DNA from: JAWXCH01 sp034440595
GTDB lineage: Bacteria > Planctomycetota > Planctomycetia > Pirellulales > JALHPA01
Direction of reading: 5' to 3'
Length of the DNA stretch: 12,204 nucleotides
Assembly: GCA_034440595.1 (NCBI GenBank)
Contig: JAWXCH010000344.1
Location: 1 to 12,204 of the forward strand
Position 1 is the stretch's first letter. The number at the start of each line of letters is the position of its first letter. The notes beneath the pieces were generated by a model. It saw only the letters and a list, made by a program, of their open reading frames with translations, was not told the DNA's origin and ran no database searches. Positions 1-8,200 of the stretch are shown here, one piece after another. Position numbers and translations under genes: made by a program.

Positions 1-3000
1 CGACTGCACAAAGGTGATAGGAAACATGGATCAAGAGCATATGTCCACAGGCGCGGATCCAATTGTTTGGTGATACATCTACCCTGAAGTTCGCCCGATT
101 ATTTCCCGCCAGCGGAAATCGAAAACGATCGCGCCCCTCTCCATCCACCCCCATAAGTTGGCGCGACCGGAGATCATAAAAGCATTGAATCGCGTTCTCT
201 ACGACCAGATCACTCAAGTAGAGACCAGCACCATCGCGCACCGACAGCAAGACCGGCTGCAAACGTGCAGATCGGCTCGCAAGCTCACTTCCGTTCGTGG
301 TCTTGGTCTGCACTTCGCCATCGGGCCAACTTCGTGGCGTTTGCTGGACGCGCTTTCGAATCGGCGAGTCCGCCGCCAGTTGCTCAAAAAACTGTTCCCC
401 TGTCAGATCCCCTTTGACCTTCGCTTTGGGCAAGTTTGTTATCAAGTACTGATAGGCAACACTTGCATCGTCCCACCGACCTGCCTGCACCATCAATTCC
501 GCTAGTTGGACCGCTCGCTGCGCGGCCGGCGGAACAGCCGAGTCGGTCGCAGAAGTTAGCAACACCCATTCAACTTCGGACCATTGCTGGCGTTTGACTA
601 GTTGCTCGACGAATCGCTCCCTTACCACGCTAGTGCTGGGATGAGTTCCAAAGAAACTCAGAAACTTTCGCAACGGCGCGATCTCGACCGAATCTGATGC
701 GGCGTCAGCTTCTCGCTGGATTCGCTCGTCTATGGCCAGTTGATCCGCCGGCGACGACTGCCGCAATAAACCCTGAATTTGCTCCTGGCACCACCGATCC
801 AGGCGAACCGTGTGTACCCCACCGGGCAATTGAACGACCTGCGCCCTGTCACCTGCCGTCTGATAGACCTTGATGCAATGTTCAAAGGCCGGCAACAGCT
901 TGCCCGATTCTCGCAATCCGGTCGACAACAGGCAGTGCAATTCGGCCCGTTGCGGGCCGTTGGCCAGGACTTTCTCGATTCGATCAGCACTGGAAAAATG
1001 GCCGGCAAAATCAGTTCTTAGCCCTTCAAAGTAAGTGTCAATGAGTAACGTCTGTAGCTGAGCGTTGGTCGGGGACTGCTCCAGCGCTGCCAGCAACTTC
1101 GCAACACCCCCAGTCAAATCCCCTTGATCAATCAGAATTTCACCATAAGCAGCCAACGCCTCCGGATCACTGGGTCGATCTTGCAGGATCTCTTTGGCCC
1201 ATTTTTCACGTTGATCAAACTGAAAAAAGCAATCCAGCAGTCGTTCGGACTGTGAAATCGTTGTTCCCTGATAGCTAACCAAGTTGCCCGGCACTGATTG
1301 CTTTCTACAGCGAGCGCGAGCCTTAACTTTTCCTGTGGCAATTTCCAATTCCACCACTTCGGCGCTACTGAGTGGGACAAAACAACTTTCAGAATTCATG
1401 TATCCCTGTCCGCTTGGAGCAGCAACCTGGTCGGCGCTCTCGGCAAGTGACACCGGCCCCCAGACCTTGGAGCCGTCACTCAAATTCACGCCCGTCGCGG
1501 TATTTTTTCCGATCAGGACGACGGTGCCGTTTTGGACTCCGCCGTTGTAGATCATGCCAGCCTTAGCCATCGACCAGTCCGTCTGTCCACTATTCACATT
1601 GACGCAATACAACGTGTCCGAATCAACAGGCGTGACCAGCGCCTTGCCATTCGAGAACACAATATCGCAGTCAGTCCATTGTATGGAACCGACGTTTTGT
1701 GGAATCGAACGCATTCGGCGCCCGCCGGCCATCTGGGTGACCCGCGGATAACGCAATCCCCACACCAGCGACCGATCGAGCAGATCGATCGCCACGATGG
1801 AACCCTCCGACGTTGGACAGAGCATAATCCCATCGCAATGGCTGGGAGATGCACCGACCGCTTGTCGAAACAGATCCATTTCAATCGGAATGTCCGAGTG
1901 AACCAATGGTTGCCACCAAGCTAGTTTTCCTGTGGCACTGTCTAGAACGTACAAGGCAATCTGCTGCTGCCGCTCACCGATCACATACAGTTGGTCGTTC
2001 AGCGAAAGTGGTGCGCCGAGAAAATAGATGCCCGCTAGCGGAGACGTAGGATCCTCAGTCGGTCCTCCCAATTCCCAGGCCAACTTTCCTTCCTTGGCCA
2101 GTTCCCTCGCCAGCAATTTGGTGTAACCCTGGCCTGCTCCCGTCCAATTCGTGCCGGGAACAAATTGATCGCTTTCATAAGCAAACAACGGATCGCGGTG
2201 CCGTTCCAGCGTATACACTCGGTTTGAATCGGCACTGATCGTCCTGCGGCAAAGTTGCTGCAGCATCCCCATCACCTGAACTTGCGATTGACTTTTATTC
2301 CGACTAGTGTTCCGAAACCGATCAAACTCCTCACTATCCAGTGTCTGATATTCCCAGACTCGCTTGCCGCTGACAAAGTCGATTCCGACAATGGTGCTTC
2401 CAGTACGAACGACGACCCAGTCTCCAATTGTCAACGGTACTTCCGAGGGAATGGTGACCTGCGAAGCATTGAGCGCTGGCGAAGTAGTTTTTGAATTGTG
2501 CTGAACACTGTCTGCTAGCAGCGGTTGCTGCCAGCGAGACGAATTCAATAACGGAATCGAACCGTCAACATTCTCGGTAGCAGCCGTCTCGCCGCTATTC
2601 GCTCCAGCGGCCGGCGCAGCCTTGATCGATGTGATTCTTTCCAGCCACTCCACCGCGTCACTCTCATCACCAAAAATCGCCTGGCGCGAACCAGCCAATT
2701 CAAGCACGCGAGTCGACTCTTTCATTTCGTGCAAGACTGCGCGAGCTTGCTCCGGCGCATCGGCACTGATCCAACTAGCAGCCAACAAAACCGGCAGCGA
2801 CGATCCAAACATCTCTTTGGCCTGCGACGACGCGTTCAATCTTTCTAAAAATCCTGCCGCCTTCCGCGCCTCACCACGGTCCAGATACGCGTGCGCCAGC
2901 AACCAGCACGACTCTAAACCGGCGCGGGTATAAAAATACTGTCGCGACACAGCGCCAAGTTCCGCAAGGTCTCCCGCCGTGGCAGCCTGTTCCAGTTGCT

Positions 3001-3412
3001 CTTGTGCAATTGCGCCAAACTGTAGCTCGTATGACTCCCACCCCGCTTGCGGCAACTTTCCCAGGGCCGCGCGTGCTTCCCGTTTTAAACTGCGATAAGT
3101 GCCAGGGCTGGACTTCGGCTGAAAGAATGTGTCCTGATCGCTACGAATGATTCGATCCAACAACTGCACACCATCGGCAAACTGACCTTGTGCCAGGGCG
3201 TCCTGCGCTCGGGTTAATTTGGCGGCTGCGTCTCGATCAGAAGGGAAAGTGCTTCCCAAAGTCGACTCAGCACCTTCGGCCGGTTGGCCACCGGGGGGTG
3301 GTGGGAAAAAAAATACGTCGGCACGCAAGAAAAAAATGGAGCAGGCCGCAATCATGCAGAACCCGGCCGCGATGCTGAGAATTCGGAAAAATGGCATGGC
3401 GGGAAACTTCAT
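1..3412 (-). CDS. Large exported PQQ-like beta-propeller/TPR protein, 3' end cut by window edge
   Basis: The minus-strand frame starting with ATG at 3412 stays open to base 1, giving at least 1137 residues and no stop in the window. The N-terminus (MKFPAMPFFR, then a hydrophobic stretch at about residues 11-30) is a signal peptide or membrane anchor. IAAC at 21-24 resembles a lipobox, but the residues after it are hydrophobic, so an anchor is equally likely. A Pro/Gly stretch follows near residues 37-42. Residues about 50-240 look like TPR-type helical repeats (AQDALAQGQFADGVQLLDR). Residues about 325-700 hold at least six PQQ-like beta-propeller units, e.g. STIVGIDFVSGKRVWEYQ, YVLDSATGKLAWWQPL and VNLSDGSKVWG. 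More helical repeats follow (about 725-800 and beyond). Family knowledge: such repeats form BamB/quinoprotein-like propellers, usually scaffolds outside the cytoplasm. Propeller repeats alone do not show PQQ binding or dehydrogenase activity. The start has no Shine-Dalgarno; an internal ATG at 3397 (M6) is the alternative. The gene is divergent from the metallochaperone-like gene. Specific function unknown. Confidence 0.85.
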   Translation of the reverse strand, partial: MKFPAMPFFRILSIAAGFCMIAACSIFFLRADVFFFPPPPGGQPAEGAESTLGSTFPSDRDAAAKLTRAQDALAQGQFADGVQLLDRIIRSDQDTFFQPKSSPGTYRSLKREARAALGKLPQAGWESYELQFGAIAQEQLEQAATAGDLAELGAVSRQYFYTRAGLESCWLLAHAYLDRGEARKAAGFLERLNASSQAKEMFGSSLPVLLAASWISADAPEQARAVLHEMKESTRVLELAGSRQAIFGDESDAVEWLERITSIKAAPAAGANSGETAATENVDGSIPLLNSSRWQQPLLADSVQHNSKTTSPALNASQVTIPSEVPLTIGDWVVVRTGSTIVGIDFVSGKRVWEYQTLDSEEFDRFRNTSRNKSQSQVQVMGMLQQLCRRTISADSNRVYTLERHRDPLFAYESDQFVPGTNWTGAGQGYTKLLARELAKEGKLAWELGGPTEDPTSPLAGIYFLGAPLSLNDQLYVIGERQQQIALYVLDSATGKLAWWQPLVHSDIPIEMDLFRQAVGASPSHCDGIMLCPTSEGSIVAIDLLDRSLVWGLRYPRVTQMAGGRRMRSIPQNVGSIQWTDCDIVFSNGKALVTPVDSDTLYCVNVNSGQTDWSMAKAGMIYNGGVQNGTVVLIGKNTATGVNLSDGSKVWGPVSLAESADQVAAPSGQGYMNSESCFVPLSSAEVVELEIATGKVKARARCRKQSVPGNLVSYQGTTISQSERLLDCFFQFDQREKWAKEILQDRPSDPEALAAYGEILIDQGDLTGGVAKLLAALEQSPTNAQLQTLLIDTYFEGLRTDFAGHFSSADRIEKVLANGPQRAELHCLLSTGLRESGKLLPAFEHCIKVYQTAGDRAQVVQLPGGVHTVRLDRWCQEQIQGLLRQSSPADQLAIDERIQREADAASDSVEIAPLRKFLSFFGTHPSTSVVRERFVEQLVKRQQWSEVEWVLLTSATDSAVPPAAQRAVQLAELMVQAGRWDDASVAYQYLITNLPKAKVKGDLTGEQFFEQLAADSPIRKRVQQTPRSWPDGEVQTKTTNGSELASRSARLQPVLLSVRDGAGLYLSDLVVENAIQCFYDLRSRQLMGVDGEGRDRFRFPLAGNNRANFRVDVSPNNWIRACGHMLLIHVSYHLCAV

Positions 3413-3471
3413 CGGAGGACCTTCAATTTCGAGACAGATTCCATTCTCGTCGCTACCGCGTGGATAGTATG

Positions 3472-3532
3472 TTCCGTCGATACCTGGATTTGTTCACAAA
3501 ACTGCCATTTTTGCGCCAACTTCTCGACGGAA
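3472..3532. repeat. Perfect 9-bp inverted repeat in the divergent intergenic region
   Basis: TTCCGTCGA at 3472-3480 is matched exactly by its reverse complement TCGACGGAA at 3524-3532, with 43 bases between. It lies in the 211-base spacer between the divergent propeller gene (start 3412) and the metallochaperone-like gene (start 3624), where regulatory sites for both would be expected. I see no convincing sigma-70 promoter on either strand. It could be a two-site operator, but a chance match is possible. Confidence 0.35.
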
Positions 3533-3623
3533 GGGGGGAAATCTATTGTCATTCACCCTGGCATAGGAGTCAAATGCAGTTGGCACAGGCATTTGCGATC
3601 TTTTGATTGTTTTTGACACCAAT

Positions 3624-4070
3624 ATGAACAAAGCTTTTGTACGAGAACCCGACGATAATGGCGAACGGCACTGTCCGCGCTGTGGTTCTTTGGCCACCGC
3701 CGTCACGGCAGAGACGATCGATGCTCATCTTTCCGCCGAAGCGCGCGGTCAACTGGCCGACTCCGGCTTCTATTGTTCATACCCGCAATGCGAGGTTGCC
3801 TATTTTGACCTGTTTGAGCGCATCGTGACCGTGGAACAACTGGTCGGTGCCACCTTTCCCAAAGATCCAACGGCCAAGATTTGCAACTGTTTTGGCCTTT
3901 CGCCAGACGACATCGATCAAGACATATCCGAAGATAGCGTCGTCAGAACTCGCAAAGTCATCGAGCAATCGAAGTCTGCTGAGGCACACTGCCTGACCAG
4001 TCAGCCAGACGGCCACAGTTGCGTTGCTGAGGTGCAACGCTATTACATGCGCAATCGCAAATCGCGATAG
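3624..4070 (+). CDS. CopZ-like zinc/[2Fe-2S] metallochaperone-type protein without HMA domain
   Basis: Encodes 148 residues from the ATG at 3624; a TTG at 3603 in the same frame would add seven. I prefer the ATG because nothing conserved precedes it; neither start has a clear Shine-Dalgarno. Counting from the ATG, the eight cysteines fall in pairs: C17/C20 (CPRCG), C51/C56 (CSYPQC), C87/C89 (KICNCFG) and C123/C133 (CLTSQPDGHSC). The first two pairs fit the zinc site and the last two the [2Fe-2S] site of the N-terminal domain of Archaeoglobus CopZ. From memory, its CxC and C-x9-C cluster ligands have the same spacing. In that family this domain supports copper or electron delivery to a P-type ATPase, with a C-terminal HMA domain carrying Cu(I). 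Here the protein ends just after the last cysteine pair, so the HMA domain is absent and no transporter gene lies nearby. No signal peptide, so cytoplasmic. The metal it serves is unknown; a BFD-like ferredoxin role is an alternative. Confidence 0.8.
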   Translation: MNKAFVREPDDNGERHCPRCGSLATAVTAETIDAHLSAEARGQLADSGFYCSYPQCEVAYFDLFERIVTVEQLVGATFPKDPTAKICNCFGLSPDDIDQDISEDSVVRTRKVIEQSKSAEAHCLTSQPDGHSCVAEVQRYYMRNRKSR

Positions 4071-4129
4071 CAGCGGATGTATCTTCCCAGAGGGTGCTAC
4101 CGGGCAGTGCTAGCATCCGCGCAATCGCA
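4049..4129. repeat. 11-bp direct repeat flanking the end of the metallochaperone-like gene
   Basis: GCGCAATCGCA occurs at 4049-4059, inside the last codons of the gene, and again at 4119-4129, just beyond its stop. The copies are 70 bases apart. No mobile-element features accompany them. This may be chance or a small local duplication. Confidence 0.3.
4073..4120 (+). other. Possible stem-loop just downstream of the metallochaperone-like gene
   Basis: GCGGATG at 4073-4079 pairs perfectly with CATCCGC at 4114-4120. The stem begins three bases after the TAG stop at 4068-4070. The 34-base loop holds an alternative pairing, TGCTA (4095-4099) with TAGCA (4111-4115). No T-run follows, so it is not a canonical intrinsic terminator. 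It could be an mRNA-end or processing hairpin between the two plus-strand genes. Confidence 0.3.
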
Positions 4130-4141
4130 GCGATTCTGATC

Positions 4142-4170
4142 TTGACTCGACCGATTGGTGCTCGTACCGT
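4142..4170 (+). promoter_or_regulatory. Candidate sigma-70-like promoter for the small Cys-rich gene
   Basis: TTGACT at 4142-4147 is one mismatch from the -35 consensus. A 17-base spacer leads to TACCGT at 4165-4170, which matches only three of six -10 positions. It lies about 80 bases before the ATG at 4253, leaving a leader with a small hairpin. The TTGACT box also has an inverted copy, AGTCAA, at 4180-4185. Planctomycete promoters are poorly defined, so this is tentative. Confidence 0.22.
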
Positions 4171-4201
4171 TTGCGCGAAAGTCAACGTAGAGAGTATCTC
4201 A

Positions 4202-4219
4202 GCGGGGTTGTGAACCCGC
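4202..4219 (+). other. Small hairpin in the leader of the Cys-rich secreted protein gene
   Basis: GGGTT at 4205-4209 pairs with AACCC at 4213-4217 around a GTG loop. The stem extends to GC/GC at its base if one G bulges. It lies 33 bases upstream of the ATG at 4253. It might affect transcript stability or initiation. It is too small to call a riboswitch. Confidence 0.2.
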
Positions 4220-4252
4220 CGCCGGCATCGATGTTCGACCACGAGGGAAGAT

Positions 4253-4642
4253 ATGAATCGGATGCTCATTCTAGCTACCGCATTGTTCGCAATGACCGCC
4301 GCCAACGGTTGCAACTGTTGTTGCTTTCCGCCTCGTGCATTAGGCCTAGCGTCGACGCCGGCTCCAACCTACGCGTCACCACCACCAGCCTATACCACGC
4401 CACCTGTGTACCAGGCTCCAGCGGCGGTTACTCAGACGCCATACGTTGCGCCAACGTATGTCCAACCGCAACAAGTCGCACCGCAGGTCGTGTACGTACA
4501 GGCACCTGCCGCTGCGCCAGCCCCGCAACCAACACAAATAGTTCAGCAAGCACCGGTGGTCCAATGCCAGCCAGTCACCTATGCCTATGCAGAGACGGCT
4601 TGCCAGCCAGTCTGTGAGCCGGTGTGCCCGCCTTGCAACTGA
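4253..4642 (+). CDS. Small secreted Cys-rich, Pro/Gln/Ala-rich protein of unknown function
   Basis: Encodes 129 residues. The ATG at 4253 follows GAGGGAAG at 4243-4250, the best ribosome-binding sequence in the window (GAGG, six bases before the ATG). Residues 1-18 form a signal peptide (MNR, then a hydrophobic core). The mature chain would start near NGCNCCCFPP, with C20, C22, C23 and C24. ANGC is a poor lipobox, so a lipoprotein is possible but unproven. Residues 30-100 are low complexity: Pro, Ala, Gln, Tyr and Thr in short PPxY/APxY/VQAP-like units, with no cysteine. The tail returns to cysteine: C105, C117, C121, C125 and C128, in tandem CQPV-CEPV-CPPC. This looks like a disordered exported linker with disulphide- or metal-capable clusters at both ends, possibly an envelope protein. 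I recognise no family. It lies downstream of the metallochaperone-like gene on the same strand, 182 bases away, and converges on the DUF309 gene with 31 bases between the stops and no visible terminator. The overlapping frame 4171-4617 lacks these features. Confidence 0.7.
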   Translation: MNRMLILATALFAMTAANGCNCCCFPPRALGLASTPAPTYASPPPAYTTPPVYQAPAAVTQTPYVAPTYVQPQQVAPQVVYVQAPAAAPAPQPTQIVQQAPVVQCQPVTYAYAETACQPVCEPVCPPCN

Positions 4643-4673
4643 TTGAGCTAGAGCGGATTGCGAACCAGGCAGA

Positions 4674-5225
4674 TCATGGCGACAGTAGTCGCAGTGGCTG
4701 AGCAAAGACAACCTTTACTGTCTGAACCGTCGTATCATCGGGCGATGGTTCCATTCGCGATACACTACGTGCGAACTGCTCCAGTTCATTCAGCTCAATC
4801 ATCTGCTGCCAGACATTCTCAGCAGCGTTTGCTTGCCGCGATTGCGCAATCAACTCACAAGTGCGCAGCGCATGGCGACGAACTCCATTGCCGCGTCCTT
4901 CGCGCATCTTGACCCCTGCCGCAGCCAGGTGAATGTACCCCTTCAGCAAATCGGCCCAGGCACCGCATCGACCTGCAGCGTGCCACAGTTCTTCCCAGGC
5001 TTCATGCGCCTCCCAATAGTAACCGTGATTGAACAGGTCGATCGCATAGCGAAAGCGGTTCCAGTCAACGCCATCCTCAGCTTTCAAATGCATGGGCTTG
5101 GTGTGACACCCATAACTATGTCCCTGTGGATCGCGCACCGGGTGCGGGTGCATTCCGCTGACATAGGAATAAGGTGGGAAGCTCTCCGAGGGTGCATAGC
5201 GAGGCACATCTGTTCGGTTTGGCAT
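4674..5225 (-). CDS. DUF309 family protein
   Basis: Encodes 183 residues. The core at about residues 60-130 matches DUF309: FNHGYYWEAHEAWEELW at 65-81, then a helical stretch (LLKGYIHLAAAGVKMREG) and a Gly-rich turn. The paired His and Glu residues of AHEAWEELW are the family signature. The family is small and helical with no established reaction. Before the core is a His/Pro-rich segment, HPHPVRDPQGHSYG at 26-39, followed by CHTKPMH. I recall similar leaders in some planctomycete and proteobacterial members, which favours the start at 5225 over the internal ATG at 5153. No signal peptide or membrane helix, so cytoplasmic. The gene starts 14 bases after the stop of the large cytochrome gene, with no Shine-Dalgarno between, so it is probably translated from the same message. 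It is the last gene of the minus-strand run. What an intracellular DUF309 protein does for an exported cytochrome is not known. Confidence 0.85.
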   Translation of the reverse strand: MPNRTDVPRYAPSESFPPYSYVSGMHPHPVRDPQGHSYGCHTKPMHLKAEDGVDWNRFRYAIDLFNHGYYWEAHEAWEELWHAAGRCGAWADLLKGYIHLAAAGVKMREGRGNGVRRHALRTCELIAQSRQANAAENVWQQMIELNELEQFARSVSRMEPSPDDTTVQTVKVVFAQPLRLLSP

Positions 5226-5239
5226 TCGTGGTTGTTCGC

Positions 5240-8200
5240 CTACGGATTGCCTGCAAGATTCGGCTCAGGTTTCTTAATCGTGAACTGCACGGGCACACTG
5301 GTGGGCCGCTTATCGACCAGCGCCCTGGCAAAAACGTAGCAACTTTGCGGCTCCACCCAGGGAGCGGCGGTTAAAAAGATTTCTCGCTCGGTCTCACCAG
5401 GATTGATCAACAGCCCGTTTAGGCCAAGATTGTCCACGATCACCCCGTGCGGCAGGTTCAAGACTGCAACGCCTACGTGATCCTTAAAGTTATTGCGCTC
5501 AATCTTAATCCGGGCTCGAATCGTCTCCCCGGCCTGCATCTCAATCGCTCCCCCGGCGGCCATCTGAGACGAGGCAGTTTGCGATGAAGCATCTCCTGCC
5601 GGCAACAACTGCAATGTAACTTGCGGCTTGGAACCAACGCTGAGTCGCTCGAAGGTGTGGAACTCCTTGACCACCGGCTTGCCGTCGATTTGACCCTTCG
5701 CAACCAACTTCAAATTGACAGGATCCTTGGGTGTCACTGCATCGGCGGCGGCGAACAACGTCCCTCGTGCCGAAGGATGTCCTGCTGCAATCACCACTGG
5801 TGAAGAAATACTGAAACCCTTTGGCAGTCCTCCAACCGCTTCCACAGTGACCGGGCCGTCGAAACCGTCAATGTTCTTTCGATGCAAGATAAAGCTTTGG
5901 CCAGAATCGGCTGGAATGGTACTTTCCTGCTCGTAAATCGACGTCGAAAAATCCGGACCTGGCGGACGCAAAGTCAGCCGGTACGCATGACGCGGGCTGT
6001 ATTCTTCAAAAGTATTACGCACACGAACCAAATACTCGCCGTCCATAGGCGCCGTAAATATTACGCGAGAATCGGTGGAAATATCGCGATCACTGGCGTC
6101 GTCGTTGGAATAATAGATCGGGATGATCGGTAATCCATTTTGTGCCAGCTTGGCACCGGCCGGATGCGGCTCCACTACGTAGACCGGATCGTAATTGGCA
6201 TGCGAGACAGGTGAGGTATCAAAGTAGGTCCGCCGGCGGCTGTTATCCGCCTCGAACAAAATGCTATCCGAATCCGGACCTTCAGGTGCCCGGAACAAGC
6301 GACAGACTTCCCCACCGATATAGATATAGTCGTTCAGCTCCATCTCTTCCCAATTCTTCAGCCGCAGTCCAATGCTGGCAGAGGTGACTCCACGGAAATT
6401 GATGAACGAGTTGCGAACGGCCTGTAACTGGAGGCGGGTGATTGGCTCACCTTGCAATGTCAGCACATCAATGCGCGTATCCACCGGCGAACCAGAACGC
6501 CGTGCGGTGGTTTCGACAATCACTTGCTCACCCTGCTTGGCACTAAAGCGGTAGAAGTCTACATCAGGTGCATGCCTGGAGGCCTGATTGTACATGCGAC
6601 CATTGACACTCCCCGGTGAGCGAATCGCCTGTGCCATCGCTGGTGTATCATTTGGCTCCTGCTCAAGCACTTCTGGTAGAGTGCTAACCAGCACCTTGAA
6701 GTCGCGGCGTTTACGAAATTTCTCGGCGTCGACAGGCACCGACATCTCGCCACCAGCACCGGCATTCAAAAGCACCTTGGTCCCGACCGGCACTCCATGC
6801 CCGACCAGTTCAACCTCGGTTTGACTGTTAGCAGGGATGCTTAGCGGATAGCAACCTTCTACATAAGGGAGCGATCCGATCGTCAGGCTGTAGCCAGTAC
6901 TTCCTCCGCCGGACATCGTTGCTTCGTTGATCTGCAATGTGTAAACACCATCAACAGGCAATGCATACTTCAGCAGTGGATCCTCGCCAGGATCGGTGCC
7001 GAATTTTGGCTCAATAATTTTTCCGTTCGGATCCTTGAGCGCCACGCTAAGTGTATCTTTTGATCCAAGTGATCGGTGCGATACGTCAATCACTATCGTC
7101 TGTCCAGCGCTGGCCTGGAATTGAAAACGGTCCTTTTCACCGACAGTCGGCAGCCTTCCCCAGACTGCTGTCGGCAGAGTGACTTGCTGAATCGATCCAT
7201 CACCACCTGTTGATTCCACTTCAGTAACTTGCGACAGATCATCCACCTGGACTGCTAAGTTTCCGCTCTTCCCTCCTGGACCTTCTGCATGAATATCAAT
7301 GGAGCCTCGCTTCACAGTTGCCATCGCGGTCAGTTCGAGGCCTAGGTGCGTTCCATCAGACGCGACATCAATGACCTTGGCCGAAACCTGATTGTTGGAA
7401 GTGCGAAAGCTAACCTCTTCAGACAGATTCTTACCGAACACTCTCACGATTGAAGGGTGTCCCCGTTGAATCGCGCTCGGCCAGATTGAACCTATCTCTG
7501 GTTTGGGAGGCGGTGCTGGAGCAATCGGCTCTCCCTTGGTCGAGTCATATACTGCCAGCGACCCATCAAGCCGACCAACGGCAAACTGTGCTCCACTTGA
7601 TGCAAAGGCCACCGCGCCGGCAAAGTCCGGTTGCTTCTCCAGCAGTTTGCGCTCCGTCATCGACTTCGCGTTCCAAAGTTTGATTTGACGATCCTCCGCG
7701 CTGGAGAGCACTGTTTTTCCATCGGCAGAATACGCCACCCGCAAGATTGGCTGATCGTGAGCAAACTTCGACCACTGTAACGGATTGGTCCCTTCCGCCA
7801 GCGTATCGCTCAGTCGCCAGACACGAATACGATTGTCGCCACCGGCACCCGCCACCATTTTTCCGTCGGGGCTGAACGCCACCGTGTACTGATCGCTGGT
7901 TGGCTGAGAAAATGTTTCCAGCCGCTCTTTTCTCGCAACATCCCACAACTTAATCGTCCGATCACCACTGGCACTGGCCAACCACTTGCCGCGCGGATGA
8001 AACGCCAGACCAAACACGCCACCATTGTGTCCTTCCAATAAACCTTGCTCCTTGCCCGACTGGAGATCCCAAAGCGAGATGTTTTGATCGTATGAACCGG
8101 TGGCCAGTGTCATTCCATCCGGAGATATCGCCGCCGAATAGATGCTGTCCTTGTGCCCGCGAAACTTGGTGAGCGGCTTGGCGTCTGCCTGCTTTAATGC

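Noticed and set aside
158..2933. Several plus-strand open frames of 60-130 codons and short minus-strand frames in other phases
   Set aside because: All lie inside the propeller gene, whose minus-strand frame is open throughout and shows repeated PQQ-like units.
3603..3626. TTG at 3603 as the start of the metallochaperone-like protein
   Set aside because: It adds only seven unremarkable residues with no ribosome-binding sequence. The ATG at 3624 is the simpler choice, though the TTG cannot be excluded.
4171..4617. 148-codon open frame overlapping the small Cys-rich gene
   Set aside because: The overlapping 4253-4642 frame has a ribosome-binding sequence, a signal peptide and an ordered cysteine pattern. 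This one has none of these.
4643..4673. Terminator between the convergent Cys-rich and DUF309 genes
   Set aside because: The 31 bases contain no GC-rich stem followed by a T-run on either strand.
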